From Sva-07 sp963710625 (GTDB taxonomy: Bacteria; Actinomycetota; Acidimicrobiia; Acidimicrobiales; Ilumatobacteraceae), in the NCBI GenBank assembly GCA_963710625.1, contig CAVQBG010000013.1, forward strand, positions 1 through 64,000: a DNA stretch of 64,000 nucleotides, in the 5' to 3' direction. Below, one piece after another: positions 13,745 to 24,648 of this stretch. Every line of letters begins with the position of its first letter. The first letter of the stretch is position 1. A program made the translations under genes and the position numbers. Under the pieces are notes generated by a model. The model was not told the DNA's origin and did not search any database. It saw nothing but the letters and a program-made list of their open reading frames with translations.

Positions 13745-14253
13745 CGCAGCACCGCCTTGGTGACGTCGTTGACCGTGCGGTTGTCGACCGAGACGATCGC
13801 GTCGGCGACCTCCTGGTAGAGCGGTTCGCGCTCCTCGTACAAGCGCCGGAGCGCGCCTTCGGGATCGTCGTCGAGCAACGGCCGATGCGGTCCGTTGCGG
13901 ACCCGGTCGACCAGGACGTCGACGTCGGCGCGCAGCCACACCACGTGAGCGTCGCACGACGCGAGGATCCCCCGGTTCGCCTCGCTGAGCACCACGCCGC
14001 CGGCGGCAGCGATCACCGAGGGTTCCTCCTGTTCGATCGCCTCGCGCAACACGTCGGTCTCGAGCGCCCGGAACACCGGTTCGCCCTCGTCGAGCCAGAT
14101 CTCGCGCACGGTCCGTCCGACACGCTCCTGGATCATCTCGTCGGAGTCGAACAGGGGTCGCTGCAGCTGCGCGGCGACGGCGCGACCGACGGTCGACTTG
14201 CCGACACCCATCATCCCGACGAGCACGAGGTGCCTGGCGTCGGAACCGCTCAC
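13732..14253 (-). CDS. aroK: Shikimate kinase
   Basis: Phosphorylates shikimate at O3 with ATP. It is 173 aa, with Walker A GMMGVGKST near residues 13-21, the shikimate-binding FDSDE motif and FRALE arginine, and the lid HRPLL. One deviation: the GGG motif that helps hold shikimate reads AAAGGVVL, so the first of the three glycines is alanine. The GTG start overlaps the aroC stop (GTGA). Confidence 0.95.
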   Translation of the reverse strand: MSGSDARHLVLVGMMGVGKSTVGRAVAAQLQRPLFDSDEMIQERVGRTVREIWLDEGEPVFRALETDVLREAIEQEEPSVIAAAGGVVLSEANRGILASCDAHVVWLRADVDVLVDRVRNGPHRPLLDDDPEGALRRLYEEREPLYQEVADAIVSVDNRTVNDVTKAVLRCCA

Positions 14254-15416
14254 GACAGCGAGGCCGTGAACGCTTCGGCGTTGCGCACGAACTCGTCGAC
14301 GGAGTCACCGCCGAACTTGCGTTGCGCCTCGGCGGCGAGCACGAGCGCCACCATCGTCTCGGCCACCACACCCATCGCCGGGACGGCGGTGACGTCGGTG
14401 CGCTCCTTGAACGACACCGCCGACTCCTTGGTCCGGGTGTCGACCGTCTCGAGCGTCGGCTTGTTGAGCGTTGCCAACGGCTTCATGGCGGCCCGCACGA
14501 CAAGCAGTTCGCCGGTGGAGATGCCGCCCTCGGTGCCACCGGCGAGCGTGCTGCCGCGGCGGTAGGCGTGGGCGTCGGCGTCCCACGAGATCGGGTCGTG
14601 CGCCGCGCTCCCCCGGCGGCCGGCGACCTCGAACCCGTCGCCGATCTCGACGCCCTTGACCGCCTGGATGCTCATGATCGCCTGGGCGAGCAGTGCGTCG
14701 AGCTTGCGATCCCAGTGCACGTGGCTGCCGAGGCCGACCGGCACACCGAAACCGAGCACCTCGACGACCCCACCGAGTGAGTCGCCGTCCTTGGCGGCCG
14801 CCTTGATCTCGCCGATCATCGCCTCGCTCGCCTCGATGTCGAAGCAGCGCACCTGGTTCTCGTCGACCCGATCGAGCTGGTCCGGCGTCGGACGTGCCGC
14901 CCCGGCCGGCACCCGGGCCTCCCCCATCTGGATGACGTGGGAGATGATCTCGACACCGAGCGGAGCGAGCAGGGCCTTGGCGACGGCGCCGGCAGCCACG
15001 CGAGCGGCGGTCTCCCTGGCGCTCGCCCGTTCGAGCACGTCGCGCGCGTCGGTGAAGCCGTACTTCTGCATGCCGGCGAGGTCGGCGTGTCCGGGCCGTA
15101 CCTGGGTGAGCGGGTCCTTGGTGGCTCCAGGGGCCGGATCCATCTCCTCGTGCCACTTGTCGCTGCGGAACCATTCACTGTTCTTGATCTCGATCACCAC
15201 GGGCGACCCGAGCGTGCGCCCGTGACGGACGCCGCCGACCAGGGTGAGCTCGTCGGCCTCGAACCGTTGCCGCGGGCCGCGCCCGTAGCCGAGGCGACGC
15301 CGCGCCATCTCTGACTGGATCTGCTCGACCGTGATCTCGAGACCCGCCGGCAGCCCCTCCATCACGACGACCAGCGCCTGACCGTGGGACTCACCTCCCG
15401 TGAGATAGCGCAACAT
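14250..15416 (-). CDS. aroC: Chorismate synthase
   Basis: Last common step of aromatic synthesis: FMN-dependent loss of phosphate from EPSP to chorismate. It is 388 aa, starting MLRYLTGGESHG as in all AroC proteins. RPGHAD, the ERASARETAARVA stretch and RKLDALLAQAIMSIQAVKGVE are characteristic. Although inside a gene cluster, its ATG has TAGCCT seven bases upstream, so it may also be made from its own leaderless transcript. It overlaps aroK by GTGA. Confidence 0.97.
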   Translation of the reverse strand: MLRYLTGGESHGQALVVVMEGLPAGLEITVEQIQSEMARRRLGYGRGPRQRFEADELTLVGGVRHGRTLGSPVVIEIKNSEWFRSDKWHEEMDPAPGATKDPLTQVRPGHADLAGMQKYGFTDARDVLERASARETAARVAAGAVAKALLAPLGVEIISHVIQMGEARVPAGAARPTPDQLDRVDENQVRCFDIEASEAMIGEIKAAAKDGDSLGGVVEVLGFGVPVGLGSHVHWDRKLDALLAQAIMSIQAVKGVEIGDGFEVAGRRGSAAHDPISWDADAHAYRRGSTLAGGTEGGISTGELLVVRAAMKPLATLNKPTLETVDTRTKESAVSFKERTDVTAVPAMGVVAETMVALVLAAEAQRKFGGDSVDEFVRNAEAFTASLS

Positions 15417-15423
15417 CGGATCG

Positions 15424-15429
15424 AGGCTA
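15424..15429 (-). promoter_or_regulatory. Putative aroC -10 hexamer made from the aroE stop codon
   Basis: TAGCCT on the minus strand, seven bases before the aroC ATG. Its first three bases are the TAG stop of aroE. This matches the leaderless promoter pattern seen across the window. Confidence 0.5.
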
Positions 15430-16248
15430 CCGGTCGGCGAGCGCTGCCTCGGCGGCCGCTCGCATCACCACGGTGTCCGGCCGGGTACCGATCCAGCGCT
15501 CCTGCTGCAGGGCCGCCTGGTGGATCAGCATCCCGAGCCCGTCGACCGTTCGCGCCCCGATCGCTTCGGCGGCGCCGAGCCACGCCGTGCGGATCGGGTG
15601 GTACACGAGGTCGACCACGATCTGTTCGGCGTGCAGCATCGACGGATCGCAGGGCATTGCACCGTCGCCGGCGTCGCCCCCCATCCCGATGCTCGTGGCA
15701 TTGACGACGATGTCGGCGCGCCCGATGTCGCTGGCGATACCGACGGATGCTGCGGTCGCGAGCGTGGCCGCGAGTTCGGCGTGTTCCCTCGTGCGGTTGA
15801 GCACCGTGATGTCGGTGGAACCGGCACGACCCAGGGCGTCGACCACCGAGCGGGCGGCGCCGCCCGCCCCGATGACGGCGACGCGTGCATCGGCCACGTC
15901 GATGCCGACCTCGGCGAGCGAGGCGACGAACCCGGCGCCGTCGGTGCTCGACCCGACGAGGTCGTCGCCGTCCCAGCTCACGGTGTTGACCGACTGCAGC
16001 GCCCGTGCGGCCGGCTCCAGCCGGTCAACCGCATCGGCGACGTCACGCTTGTGCGGCATCGTGACCGACATCCCGGCGATCCCCAAGACCCGCATGGCGT
16101 CGAGGGCCGCCGCCGCCTGGCCCTCGGCCACGTCGAAGGCCACGTACGACCAGTCGACACCGGCGGCGTCGAACGCGGCCTGATGGATCGCGGGCGACAG
16201 GCTGTGGGCGACCGGTGAACCGATCAGCGCCGCGAGGCGGCGACTCAC
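15427..16248 (-). CDS. aroE: Shikimate dehydrogenase
   Basis: NADPH-dependent reduction of 3-dehydroshikimate. It is 273 aa. The N-terminal substrate domain has GSPVAHSLSPAIHQAAF and the catalytic-lysine motif SVTMPHKRD, plus STDGAGF. The dinucleotide site GAGGAARSV is followed by NATSIGM. GTG at 16248 overlaps the mltG stop (GTGA). The TAG stop doubles as part of a likely aroC promoter. Confidence 0.95.
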   Translation of the reverse strand: MSRRLAALIGSPVAHSLSPAIHQAAFDAAGVDWSYVAFDVAEGQAAAALDAMRVLGIAGMSVTMPHKRDVADAVDRLEPAARALQSVNTVSWDGDDLVGSSTDGAGFVASLAEVGIDVADARVAVIGAGGAARSVVDALGRAGSTDITVLNRTREHAELAATLATAASVGIASDIGRADIVVNATSIGMGGDAGDGAMPCDPSMLHAEQIVVDLVYHPIRTAWLGAAEAIGARTVDGLGMLIHQAALQQERWIGTRPDTVVMRAAAEAALADR

Positions 16249-17483
16249 AGCAGGCCGGCCTGGCGGGCCTGCTCGACGTTGCGCTCGTGCTGCCACAACT
16301 CGGAGGCGAACACGTGGCCGCCGTCCTCGTCGGCGATCACGTAGTACAGGTAGAAGCACTGTGTCTGGTTCGCCAATTCGGCGCAGATCGGGTCGCCGGC
16401 GGGCGGGTTCGGTGCCGGGTTGAGCGCCGCTTGGATCGACGCCCGGCCCGGGTTGGCGATCGGTGTCGGCGGCAGCCCGTTGCGCAGGTACGTGTTGTAC
16501 GGGCCGTCGATCTGGCGCAGCTGGGAGAACGGCAGCTCGGGATCGATCCCGGCGAGGTCGCGCCCGTAGAGCACGGTGGCGTCGACCTGCAGCGGGATCG
16601 GGTTCTCGGGGTCGAGCGCGCTGATGCCGAGCCGGTTGTGGATCACGCGGGAGATCTTCGCCCGATCCTCGGGGATCTTCGCCTCGCGTTCGATCATCGA
16701 GGCGATGATCAGGATCTCGTACGGTGTCCGCCCGAGCGCCGCTGAACGGTTGCCGATGTCCTCCTGATCGCCGACGCGTTCCATCAGGGCAATCATCCGC
16801 TCGATCACCTGGCCCTCGCTCTCCGCGTTCGACACGTTGTAGGTGTCGGGGAACAGCATCCCCTCCAACGACGTCACGCCCAGCGGCTGGAACGACGAGC
16901 GGATCGTGCCGCTGTTGGCCGCCGCCAGGAACTCCTCGGAGCTGAGCCGGTCGATCGACGACCCGAGCCGGTCGGCCATGCGGGCGACGGTGAAGCCCTC
17001 GGGGAACGTGACCTTGGTGTAGGTCTGCGCGGGGGGCGTGCGGAGCCGCCCCAGCACGTTGCCCATGTGGTCCGACGGGCGGATCTCGTAGTAGCCGGGG
17101 ATCAGCTCGATGCCACCCTCGCGCTCGACGTACCACTCGAAGATGCCCGCATCGGAGACCAGACCCTCTTCCTCGAGCCGCGCGGCAACCGCCTCGAGGT
17201 CGTCGCCCTCGTCGACGGTGAAACTCTGGACGTCGCCCGGGGCACCCGCAGGGTTGATCTTTCCGAGGTACCACCATCCCACAGCGCCGGCGATCAGGAT
17301 CGCGATGACCGCGACGACCATCGACGTCCACACGATCCACTTGATCGGACGGGTCTGTGCGCGGAGGCGCTCGACCGAGCCCGTCGCGTCGGTGTCGTCC
17401 CACGGATCGGTCGGCCAGGCGACGGCGGGGCGGCTGTCGGGATCGACCTGCGCCTCGGGCAGCAGCGGATCGGGCCGCCTCAC
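16245..17483 (-). CDS. mltG: Endolytic murein transglycosylase MltG
   Basis: Membrane-anchored lytic transglycosylase thought to end nascent glycan strands. It is 412 aa from the GTG at 17483 (GTGA overlap with ruvX); a GTG further upstream at 17537 would add 18 residues. An acidic cytoplasmic tail, one membrane segment around residues 50-70 (IVWTSMVVAVIAILIAGAV) and a LysM-like region precede the YceG catalytic domain. The catalytic Glu lies in IIASMIEREAK. The ruvX-mltG-aroE order is conserved in actinobacteria. Confidence 0.94.
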   Translation of the reverse strand: MRRPDPLLPEAQVDPDSRPAVAWPTDPWDDTDATGSVERLRAQTRPIKWIVWTSMVVAVIAILIAGAVGWWYLGKINPAGAPGDVQSFTVDEGDDLEAVAARLEEEGLVSDAGIFEWYVEREGGIELIPGYYEIRPSDHMGNVLGRLRTPPAQTYTKVTFPEGFTVARMADRLGSSIDRLSSEEFLAAANSGTIRSSFQPLGVTSLEGMLFPDTYNVSNAESEGQVIERMIALMERVGDQEDIGNRSAALGRTPYEILIIASMIEREAKIPEDRAKISRVIHNRLGISALDPENPIPLQVDATVLYGRDLAGIDPELPFSQLRQIDGPYNTYLRNGLPPTPIANPGRASIQAALNPAPNPPAGDPICAELANQTQCFYLYYVIADEDGGHVFASELWQHERNVEQARQAGLL

Positions 17484-17994
17484 GACGTCGTCCCCGATGC
17501 TGTCCCTGATGCCGTCCCTGGCGCTCCGGAGCCCCACGTCGACCGGCGATGGTCGAGCCAGGCCTGCAGCATCACCGCCGCTGCCACCTTGTCGACGACC
17601 TTGCGGCGCTGACGAGCGTCGAGGCCGGCCTCGAGCATGCCGCGCTCGGCGGTCACGGTCGTGAACCGTTCGTCGTACATCTCCACCGGCACCCCGACCA
17701 CGCTAGCGAGCTGTCGCGCCTCGGTCTCGGCAGACCGTGCAGCGGGGCCGGACGTTCCGTCGAGCGACAGGGGCAGCCCGACGACGACCACCTCGGCCTC
17801 CTCGTCTCGCACCAGCCGGACGATCTCGGCGTGGTCGTGGCGGCGCGACGACGATCGGTGCACCGTGGTGAGGGCGGACGCGATCGTTCCCGAGGTGTCG
17901 CTGACCGCGATCCCGATGCGCTTCGACCCGAGGTCGATGCCGAGCGCCCGGACGCCCGGGACACGAGCCGGCGAGGCACCCGACGGCGAGGCCG

Positions 17995-17998
<4 letters not shown>
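17480..17998 (-). CDS. ruvX: Putative pre-16S rRNA nuclease / Holliday junction resolvase-like (YqgF)
   Basis: RNase H-fold nuclease that matures the 16S rRNA 5' end in E. coli. It is 172 aa with GIDLGSKRIGIAVSD (first catalytic Asp), VVVGLPLSLDG, MYDERFTT and DKVAAAVMLQ. The start is GTG at 17998, overlapping the alaS stop by GTGA. An unusual Gly/Thr/Ser-rich tail is encoded by three tandem 12-bp units at 17484-17519. Confidence 0.93.
17484..17519. repeat. Three tandem 12-bp units at the 3' end of ruvX
   Basis: Units begin at 17484, 17496 and 17508 and share the pattern GAYGYYGTCCCY. They encode the low-complexity C-terminus of RuvX and end at the mltG start codon. Copy-number variation here would lengthen the RuvX tail without breaking the frame. 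Confidence 0.7.
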
Positions 17999-20649
<2,651 letters not shown>

Positions 20650-20659
20650 ATCCCGGGCG

Positions 20660-20681
20660 AGCCTATCGACGCCGCTAGCGT
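20660..20681. promoter_or_regulatory. Back-to-back -10 hexamers: alaS and cysteine-rich protein
   Basis: TAGGCT (20665-20660, minus) lies ten bases before the alaS ATG. TAGCGT (20676-20681, plus) lies eight bases before the GTG of the plus gene. Only ten bases separate the two, so the two polymerase footprints must overlap. Confidence 0.5.
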
Positions 20682-20689
20682 GCTCCCGA

Positions 20690-21469
20690 GTGAGTAGCTC
20701 CCCGCGCAGCACACGGTCGACCGTCCCGACCCCGCCCGACGACCTGCACGAGTGGCTCAGCTTCGAGGACCCCGACGAGCACCGCACCTGGGTGTTCGAC
20801 GCCACGTACCTCCGTTCGAACTACATGTGCATCTACGGGTGCGGCTGCAAGGGGATCCTCGACGAGCCCGCTCCGGAGCTGCAACTCGGCTGCTGCAGCC
20901 ATGGCGCCCATTTCGCCGATGACGACGACATCGTGAATCTCCGCCGTCATGCCGAGCGCCTCACGCCCAACCAGTGGCAGTTCCACCGCAAGGGCAACAG
21001 CAAGAAGGGCTACCTCGCGGACGGCGAGCCCGAGGCGGACGGTTCACCGGTCACGTTGACCCGGCGCGTCGACGATGCGTGCATCTTCCTCAACCGAGTC
21101 GGCTTCGAGGGTGGTGTCGGGTGTGCGCTGCACATCGCTGCGCTCGACGCAGGCGAGCGGCCGATGGACTGGAAGCCGTCGGTGTGCTGGCAGGTGCCGC
21201 TCCGTCTGGAGCACTCGACCGACGAGTCCGGCCACGTGACATCGCGTCTACGCGAATGGAAGCGGCGCGACTGGGGCGAGGGCGGCACCGAGTTCGGCTG
21301 GTGGTGCACCGAGGAGCCCGATGCCTTCGTCGGCGCCGAGCCGCTCTACGTGTCGGCACGCGACGACATCGTCGAGTTGGTGGGAGCGCACGTCTACGAC
21401 GCAATGGTCGAGCAGTTGGAGCGCCCGGGGTGGGTGCCACTCCCCCACCCGGCAGTCCGCGGTCGGTGA
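20690..21469 (+). CDS. Conserved cysteine-rich hypothetical protein
   Basis: 259 aa, function unknown to me. Near residues 43-70 it has closely spaced cysteines (MCIYGCGCKG followed by LGCCSHGAHF), suggesting a metal or Fe-S site, then later single Cys residues, one in CALHIAAL. The C-terminus is acidic and tryptophan-rich (EFGWWCTEEPDAF). No signal peptide or membrane segment is seen. GTG at 20690 is eight bases after TAGCGT and lacks a Shine-Dalgarno sequence, so it is probably leaderless. It is transcribed away from alaS and ends five bases from a convergent small gene. I recall similar proteins across actinobacteria but cannot name the family. Confidence 0.8.
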   Translation: MSSSPRSTRSTVPTPPDDLHEWLSFEDPDEHRTWVFDATYLRSNYMCIYGCGCKGILDEPAPELQLGCCSHGAHFADDDDIVNLRRHAERLTPNQWQFHRKGNSKKGYLADGEPEADGSPVTLTRRVDDACIFLNRVGFEGGVGCALHIAALDAGERPMDWKPSVCWQVPLRLEHSTDESGHVTSRLREWKRRDWGEGGTEFGWWCTEEPDAFVGAEPLYVSARDDIVELVGAHVYDAMVEQLERPGWVPLPHPAVRGR

Positions 21470-21474
21470 GGCCG

Positions 21475-21669
21475 TCAGTCGTCGGCGTCGTCGTCGTCGT
21501 CGAAGGTGACGCCGTACTTCTCGGCGAGCGCGGCGTACTCGTCCTCGTCGTCCTCGTCGCCGGTGGTTGACGACGCGGAGCGATCACCGAAGCCGAGATC
21601 AAAGGCTCCCGGACCGCTCTGCTTCAGTTTTCTCGCCTCTTCGAAACGGCGATGACGACCCTTCTTCAC
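21475..21669 (-). CDS. Small protein with basic N-terminus and acidic C-terminus
   Basis: 64 aa from GTG 21669, which has GGGAG seven bases upstream; an in-frame GTG at 21687 would add six residues. It opens MKKGRHRRFEEARKLK, strongly basic, and ends in a run of aspartates (FDDDDDADD). Such charge-split small proteins often contact nucleic acid or ribosomes, but nothing here proves that. The frame uses GC-rich third positions like its neighbours. It is separated from rnd by about 110 bases. Confidence 0.65.
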   Translation of the reverse strand: MKKGRHRRFEEARKLKQSGPGAFDLGFGDRSASSTTGDEDDEDEYAALAEKYGVTFDDDDDADD

Positions 21670-21801
21670 GACAGGGCTCCCAGACACTAGAAAGCTGACA
21701 TTCGGGCACAGGGTAGCGGTGGCCGCAGGGATTTCTCTGGATCCGCCGAAATGCCGACCGATCGGTCGGCGAACAGGGCCGTTGGCCGGTCCGACCGCGC
21801 C

Positions 21802-22983
21802 TCAGTCGGACACGGTGGTCAACCGGAGCCGACCTTCGCCGTCGAACGTCAGACCCGCCTCACCGCCGACGAGCCGTCGGATGCCGTCGCCGACGAGGTC
21901 GTTGCGCCAACCGGTCCCCAGGCGGGCGTCGTCGTCACCGCGCAGGAACGCGACGATGTCGGCGCGGGTGGCCAACAGCGCCGGATCGAGCCGTTCGTCA
22001 CGGGCGAGCTGTGCCACCCAGGCCGACACCAACGTCACGGCCGGCCGCAGCGATCGATCGAGATCATCGGCCGAGGGCGGAGCGCTCGGAGCCGCGACCC
22101 CCTTGGCGGCACGGACCGCGTCGAGGATCTCCTCGGCGAGACCGCCGCGGGAATGGCGCTCGTCGACCCCGCGGGCCTGAGCGAGTTCTTTCACCGTCGA
22201 CGGCGCGCGCTGCGCGATCCCGAGGATCGCCAGGTCGGGAAGCACCTGGCGCACGGGGATGTCGGTGCGCATCGCTCGCCGTTCGCGCCAGGCGGCCACG
22301 CTCTGCGCCACGGCGCGGGCACTGGGACGCAGCGACCTGGCGTCCTTCAGTCGCAACCAGGCATCGTCGGGGGCGGACCCGCTCGTCGGGCGCGTCCGCA
22401 GTTCTTCGCAGGCATCCTCGGCCCAGCCGAGCCGATCGGCGTCGGCCAGCTTCGCGACGAGGCGTTCGTGGACCTCGAGCAGGTACTCGACGTCGACAGC
22501 GGCGTATTGGCACTGGCTGTCGCTCAACGGCCGCCGCAGCCAATCGGTCAACCGGTCGCCCTTGGCCGGGGTGACACCGATCTCGCCCTGGAGCAGCGAC
22601 ACGAGCGACGGTGTCCCGTAGCCGACGAATCCGGCTGCCAGCTGCGTGTCGAACATGCGCTCCGGGACGGAACCGACGGCGTGGGTCAGGACGTCGAGGT
22701 CCTGTTGAGCGGCATGGATGACGCACAGTGCGTCCGATGCGAACAGCGACGCGAATGCGGTCACGTCGATGGCGAGGGGGTCGATGAGGGCGAGCAGTTG
22801 ACCCTGATCGGTCCGCCATGCCACCTGCACCAGCGCCAACTTCGGGTAGTAGGTCCGCTCGCGGTGGAACTCGGTGTCGAGCGAGTAGCGGGGCTGCGCG
22901 CGCAGGACGTCGACCAGTTGATCGACGTCGTCCTGCCGGTCGATCCAGCGGTAGTCGAGCGTGCGTTCAGCCACCGTCGGCAC
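21802..22983 (-). CDS. rnd: Ribonuclease D family 3'-5' exoribonuclease
   Basis: DEDDy exonuclease acting on tRNA and other structured RNA 3' ends. It is 393 aa. The catalytic acids are in LDTEFHRE, HAAQQDLDVL and YAAVDVEYLLEV. An HRDC-like helical domain follows and then a C-terminal region. Starts at GTG 22983 or GTG 22974 both overlap the rhodanese stop region; the choice is uncertain by three residues. It is the last gene of DUF3151-mobA-rhodanese-rnd. Confidence 0.92.
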   Translation of the reverse strand: MPTVAERTLDYRWIDRQDDVDQLVDVLRAQPRYSLDTEFHRERTYYPKLALVQVAWRTDQGQLLALIDPLAIDVTAFASLFASDALCVIHAAQQDLDVLTHAVGSVPERMFDTQLAAGFVGYGTPSLVSLLQGEIGVTPAKGDRLTDWLRRPLSDSQCQYAAVDVEYLLEVHERLVAKLADADRLGWAEDACEELRTRPTSGSAPDDAWLRLKDARSLRPSARAVAQSVAAWRERRAMRTDIPVRQVLPDLAILGIAQRAPSTVKELAQARGVDERHSRGGLAEEILDAVRAAKGVAAPSAPPSADDLDRSLRPAVTLVSAWVAQLARDERLDPALLATRADIVAFLRGDDDARLGTGWRNDLVGDGIRRLVGGEAGLTFDGEGRLRLTTVSD

Positions 22984-23296
22984 CCGACGCGGTGCCCGTG
23001 GCGACGTCGAGGCCGGCCTCGGCCCATGCCAACATGCCGCCCGCCACGTTGACGACGTCGAGCCCCTGCGACATCAGGAACTCGCAGGCTCGGCCGCTGC
23101 GCGCTCCGGAGCGACAGACCACGTAGGTGGGGGAACCGGCGAACGCATCGGCGTTGTCGGCGACTGCGCCGAGCGGGACGAGCACGGCGTGGCCGATGTG
23201 GCCGGCCTCCCATTCGTGAGGCTCCCGTACGTCGACGATCGTGATCGACGGGCCGAGCGCGGCCAGTTCGTGAACCGAGATCTCCTTGACTGTCAC
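22967..23296 (-). CDS. Single-domain rhodanese
   Basis: Sulfur-carrier or sulfurtransferase domain of 109 aa. It contains VDVREPHEWEAGHI and the active-site cysteine loop VVCRSGARSGRA. The substrate is unknown. Lying between mobA and rnd, it could supply sulfur for molybdopterin or tRNA thiolation, but that is inference from position. GTG at 23296 is four bases after the mobA stop. Confidence 0.9.
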   Translation of the reverse strand: MTVKEISVHELAALGPSITIVDVREPHEWEAGHIGHAVLVPLGAVADNADAFAGSPTYVVCRSGARSGRACEFLMSQGLDVVNVAGGMLAWAEAGLDVATGTASGADGG

Positions 23297-23300
23297 GGGC

Positions 23301-23861
23301 TCAAGGGTACCGATCGAGATCGCCCGGGGCATTGATGTTGCGCAGCGCAGCGGCCGGCAGGGTCACCTCGACGACCACCAGCGAATCGAGCACCCGGTGC
23401 ACGGCGCGCTCGCCTGCGTCGAACGCTGCACCGACCGCCGATCGTGAGGACGGGCGCCACAGGGCACACGCCGGCTCGCGATGACGCGTGCGAGCAACGA
23501 CGACGTCGACATCGGAGTGCTGCTGGGCCGCCTGAACGAGACGTCCGAGGTCGTCGGGGCCGATGAAAGGGAGATCGCAGGCCACGACGAGCAGGTCGGC
23601 GAGGTCCTGCGTCTCGAAGACCCGCATCGCCGTGACCAGTCCGGTGAGCGGCCCCTCTCCCGGAGCATCGTCGGGCAGGACGGGGAGGTCGAGTGCCGCC
23701 AGCTCGTCGGGGTCGCCACCGACCGCAACCACATGGGCGCAGCCGGCTGCTCGCAGGGAGGCGGCCACCATCGCCGCCATCGGGACGCCGTCGATCTCCA
23801 CCAGGGCTTTCGTGCGACCCATGCGCCGGCTCGCACCACCGGTGAGGACGACACCGAACAC
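23301..23861 (-). CDS. mobA: Molybdenum cofactor guanylyltransferase-like NTP transferase
   Basis: Nucleotidyltransferase of the MobA type, which links GMP to molybdopterin. It is 186 aa with the signature LTGGASRRMGRTK at the N-terminus, the metal-site CDLPFI, and NINAPGDLDRY at the end, as in MobA. GTG at 23861 follows the DUF3151 stop by three bases. No other molybdenum genes are in the window, so a related function in another nucleotide-sugar or cofactor pathway cannot be excluded. Confidence 0.85.
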   Translation of the reverse strand: MFGVVLTGGASRRMGRTKALVEIDGVPMAAMVAASLRAAGCAHVVAVGGDPDELAALDLPVLPDDAPGEGPLTGLVTAMRVFETQDLADLLVVACDLPFIGPDDLGRLVQAAQQHSDVDVVVARTRHREPACALWRPSSRSAVGAAFDAGERAVHRVLDSLVVVEVTLPAAALRNINAPGDLDRYP

Positions 23862-23864
23862 TGG

Positions 23865-24299
23865 TCAGCCGGTCGGGATCCCGGTCGGATCGAGCTGGAG
23901 CAGGAACGTCCGGCAACGATCGGCTTCGTCGGCCTCACCGATCTCGGCGGCCATGTCGCCCAACCCCCGCATGCAGCGCAGGAACCCCTGATTGGTCGGC
24001 TCGGACCACCGGACGTATCCGCTCCCGCGCCAGCCGTTGGCCCGCAGGGCGTCCAATCCTCGGTGGTAGCCCACCCGATAGGCGGCGTAACGCTCGATCG
24101 TGTCGCGTCCGAGATCACCGAGCGCCGCCCAGCCGTCGAGGAAACGGGGCGACGATCCCACGACGGCCGCGACCGCCGCCCGCCGCTGTGCGGGCGGCTG
24201 CTCGAGCGCATCGGCCAGAGCCCGAGCCACTGCGGGGTCCGGCGCCGGGAGCACCGTGGTCGGGAGGCCGGATGACAGGTTGATCGGTTGGTCGCTCAC
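23865..24299 (-). CDS. DUF3151 protein
   Basis: 144 aa, matching the actinobacterial DUF3151 family through YRVGYHRGLDALRANGWRGS and the end DRCRTFLLQLDP. Function is not established; it looks like a small helical-repeat protein. GTG at 24299 lies seven bases after TACGCT and has no Shine-Dalgarno sequence, so it probably starts a leaderless transcript that runs into mobA, rhodanese and rnd. Confidence 0.9.
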   Translation of the reverse strand: MSDQPINLSSGLPTTVLPAPDPAVARALADALEQPPAQRRAAVAAVVGSSPRFLDGWAALGDLGRDTIERYAAYRVGYHRGLDALRANGWRGSGYVRWSEPTNQGFLRCMRGLGDMAAEIGEADEADRCRTFLLQLDPTGIPTG

Positions 24300-24306
24300 C
24301 GCGGCG

Positions 24307-24343
24307 AGCGTACCCATGCGCCGCCGGTGCAGCGGCCTACAGT
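24307..24343. promoter_or_regulatory. Divergent -10 hexamers: DUF3151 and small membrane protein
   Basis: TACGCT (24312-24307, minus) is seven bases before the DUF3151 GTG. TACAGT (24338-24343, plus) is eight bases before the GTG at 24352. The elements are 25 bases apart. Confidence 0.5.
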
Positions 24344-24351
24344 GCAGCCCC

Positions 24352-24648
24352 GTGCTCGCGATCACGCTCGAACAGGCCACGACGATCGCCGTCGTGGCCA
24401 CCACTGCGCTCGTGGTCGGAGCGATCCTCTCGTTCTGGGTGATGAAGTCGCTGGCCCAGAAGTTGGTCGTGGCGGTCCTGCTGGCGGTGCTCGCGTTCGC
24501 CGTGTGGTCGCAGCGCACCGCCCTCCAGGACTGCGCCGACAAGGTGGAGGCGAACTACGAGCGCGTCGGCACGGCCGTCACGGTGTTCGACACCGAGTGC
24601 TCGTTCTTCGGCACCACGATCACGATCTCCGACCCCCGATCGGAGTGA
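24352..24648 (+). CDS. Small two-helix membrane protein with cysteine-bearing tail
   Basis: 98 aa, family not recognised. Two hydrophobic helices (TIAVVATTALVVGAILSFWV and KLVVAVLLAVLAFAVWS) are followed by a hydrophilic tail of about 45 residues with two cysteines (LQDCADKVE and DTECSFF). Those could form a disulfide if the tail is outside. GTG start eight bases after TACAGT, leaderless. Its stop overlaps the MFS start by GTGA, so the two are translated together. Confidence 0.72.
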   Translation: MLAITLEQATTIAVVATTALVVGAILSFWVMKSLAQKLVVAVLLAVLAFAVWSQRTALQDCADKVEANYERVGTAVTVFDTECSFFGTTITISDPRSE

